64,000 nucleotides of DNA from Plasmodiophora brassicae (taxonomy: Eukaryota; Endomyxa; Phytomyxea; Plasmodiophorida; Plasmodiophoridae): positions 124,001 to 188,000 of the forward strand of contig JASFAU010000009.1 of the NCBI GenBank assembly GCA_039704465.1, read 5' to 3'. Below the pieces are notes generated by a model that searched no databases, was not told the DNA's origin, and worked only from the letters and a program-made list of their open reading frames with translations. The translations under genes were made by a program, and so were the position numbers. Every line of letters starts with the position of its first letter. The first letter of the stretch is position 1. Shown here piece by piece: positions 61,906-64,000 of the stretch.

Positions 61906-63038
61906 TCACGACAACGCAACAACCGACCATATCCGCTTCAGACGCTCTTGGCACTCGCCAATGGCGGCCGCCACGTCGCCCTTGCAACGTTTAGGAGAAT
62001 ACGCCTTGTTGTCAAGCATTTCAGGGGTCCCGGCGGTACACCAGCTCGCAGCACTGTCTAATGGCAGACCGCCGTTTTCTTGAAGTCCACGTGCGTCTTG
62101 CTGGCTTTTCGCCATTCGAAGAGGGTCGCTGTTGAGAAAGTATTCGAGTACGTCGTTAGAGAAAGCGATCGAGGCTTTTCGAGAACCCAGCGGATGTACT
62201 CCACATTTCCCTGTGCTCCTCGCGGTGTGTTCAGAATCCGAAACGGCAATGCAGTGCACGTTGGCCCTGCGAAGAGCGCTGCCAACTGCTTTGAAGTCTG
62301 TCGATATTTTGTCATCATACCGTTGTGGCCACTGAGTAGGGGGAAATAGAGTACCTGATCGCTGGAACTCAAGCCGAACGTCTTGCGGCCCATGGAAACA
62401 TGACTCTTCAAGTAGGTCTGTAGCGGAGCGCACATTGAGACAAACCGTTGATGCGCTTCCTTTGCCTAAACGGTGTCATGTGTAAGTAGAAGAACTTCAA
62501 AGAGTGCTCTTATCCATCTACATGCCTTGAGCTTGCACGATATCGTTGTACTCGATTGCGATGCACAATGTGTCTGACTACCACCAGCTGTTTAGAGTAT
62601 CAGCCAACCCTTTTCGGGTTGCCATCTTACGCCGTTGATAACTATGCAGGTCCGGTTAAAGTCGACCCAACTTGGACAGTCTTTGTCGTCGTTCCCAATT
62701 AGCACTTTCTTGGCGCGAAAAGATACGACACTGCATATCAATATCGTGAGGAACGGATATCCACAATGACATCGAATGTGTAACCCTTCGTGGCCTTGGT
62801 TAACCCTGTCTCCATTGACAGTGTTCATCCACTGGCGAATTCGGAAGACTACCGACGAAGAGCAGCTGTCGACAGAGGATTCCACATCATTCCCAAGTGA
62901 TAACGAGACGAGCATGTCGGCATGGGGTGCGACAACTTCTGGTTTGCTGATGAGACCTCGGCAGAACGATCTACTGAATCGTAAAGCAGCATCACGTTTC
63001 CCGATACCGTTTAGACCACGTATCGCGATGGAAGCCAT
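61906..63038 (-). CDS. Hypothetical multi-exon gene, unknown function
   Basis: Candidate start ATG at 63036-63038 (MASIAIRGLNGIGKRDAA...). Plausible introns, in transcript order: a 54-base one in the ICS-like hydrophobic stretch (GTTACAC...ATGCAG, about 62.73-62.79 kb); 62588-62630 (43 bases, GTAAGA...AAACAG); 62466-62521 (56 bases, GTAGAT...TTTAG); and a fourth near 62.33-62.40 kb with a strong pyrimidine tract (CTATTTCCCCCTACTCAG). After it the frame may end at 61906 (with TDFKAVGSALRRANVHCIAV) or at 62058. The frames join through the first three introns. I do not recognise the family. GLNGIGK near the start is only a weak P-loop look-alike and lacks the rest of the motif. It could also be a decaying gene. 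Confidence 0.35.
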
Positions 63039-63168
63039 CTGGCAGAAGCCTTAGCCTCCACCTGCAGGGGAAATGTCCTCTCATGCCTACCTCAACTATA
63101 TTCCCCTGAATTAACCCATTACCGCAGCACCCTACCAATTCGCCAAGGGCGTACCTGCAACAATCCCG

Positions 63169-63909
63169 TCATCGAGAGCCACCAGAGATGATACAAGAGG
63201 AGCCAAGGTACGCTTTCTTCTCGTCAATGGCCGGTGCCAGAAGAGTTTCAAGCTGGGAGTCGTTTCCATAGTGCAGGCAAACACGATCCACCTGATCGTC
63301 ATTGTGAGTTCATACAACGTACGTATATAAACGGACTATCGTACCAGCGCTGATGCCGTTTCAGCAATTCTGCAAAACAGCCGCCATGGTGTAATACGTG
63401 CATGCAGCAAGCGCAGCAGCAGGCCGATGTACTTGTTTGCAAGCAATTCGATAGCGGAACCTGAAAGAAATCGGCATCCGTAAAGGGCAAACGCCACGTG
63501 ACGCGCGCACCTACGGTCGATGAGGTTGCTGGGGGAAACACAGCACACGTCAATGGCTTGAAGACAGATTTCTATTGTTTTCCCAACGTCAACGGTCGCA
63601 TTCCCTTGATTGGTCAATATCCGTAGAACCTTGGCCTTCAACATCAGACGAAGCCGGTCAAGGTTCCAATACCGCACTTACAAGTGCTAGCTTCCCCAGC
63701 CCTGAGCTCCTCGTTATTCGCAGGCTGGAAGTTTCATCGTTACCGTCAAACGCGTGGACGAACGCCGCGATGTCTTGGTGGATGGCGTCGTCGACGGCCT
63801 TCATCCGACGCAGGGACGCGTACGTAAACCCTCTGAGCAGGCATAAGCCGGTGCTGCCATTCACCTTGCGTCCGCGACAACGACCACCGCCGTTCGCCTT
63901 CTTCCCCAT
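63169..63909 (-). CDS. Hypothetical helical protein, three exons
   Basis: Exons 63682-63909, 63345-63629 and 63169-63291. The introns are 63630-63681 (52 bases, perfect donor GTAAGT) and 63292-63344 (53 bases, GTACGATA...GATCAG). The second donor is identical over eight bases to one in the transporter gene. Spliced length is 211 residues from ATG 63909, or 176 from ATG 63804. The sequence is Leu/Ala/Arg-rich and looks alpha-helical, like ARM/HEAT repeats (KLALVLRILTNQGN, IEICLQAIDVCC, ELLANKYIGLLLRLLHAR, SALVDRVCLHYGNDSQLETL). I cannot assign a family. The frame may also continue upstream to the window edge side (open to 63969). It is about 130 bases upstream of the next minus-strand candidate. 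Confidence 0.45.
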
Positions 63910-64000
63910 CGCCAACCCCGACACACCCCAATTAATTTCTGACGGCTCCGCCCCAAGTCGGAACTGCACACGCTTTTGGCAACAGGTTCCTGTTGGCGCC

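Overview
The window looks like nuclear DNA of a gene-dense unicellular eukaryote. Several genes at the right end read through only if introns of about 43-60 bases (GT...AG) are removed. The neighbours are eukaryotic too: a TELO2/Tel2-like protein and an SLC35-type transporter. I cannot name the lineage.

Layout. (1) Positions 1-53080 are one tandem array of a 1125-base unit (375 codons on the minus strand). About 48 copies are visible, most nearly identical, and the array runs off the left edge. (2) Positions 53081-56324 hold the 5' part of the same minus-strand gene: a divergent founder-like copy of the unit, a non-repetitive beta-helix-like region, and a tiny first exon that supplies an ATG and a signal sequence. 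Together these describe a giant secreted or surface protein, at least about 18,700 residues within the window if the frame is intact, built of Ser/Thr/Ala/Val/Gly-rich, FHA-adhesin-like repeats. As assembled the frame is broken many times. The breaks recur at the same few sites in the unit, which points to consensus errors in an unpolishable repeat, although real decay is not excluded. (3) 56691-57133: small GNAT-fold acetyltransferase, minus, one intron. (4) 57147-58472: ten-helix drug/metabolite-superfamily transporter, minus, three introns. (5) 59339-61603: TELO2/TEL2 homologue, plus, no intron. (6) 61906-63038 and 63169-63909: two minus-strand multi-exon hypothetical genes reconstructed from splice signals.

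The array has internal structure. Four blocks differ by shared variants: A is 1-9600, B 9601-33670, C 33671-44220, D 44221-53080. Two units are internally truncated, at about 33674 and 38645. Five units at the left edge (1 to about 5590) have no frameshift and show that the intact unit is a single open frame. The right-hand genes look like ordinary housekeeping genes with no evident functional tie to the giant protein. The main object of interest is the giant repeat protein gene and how its array is kept homogeneous.
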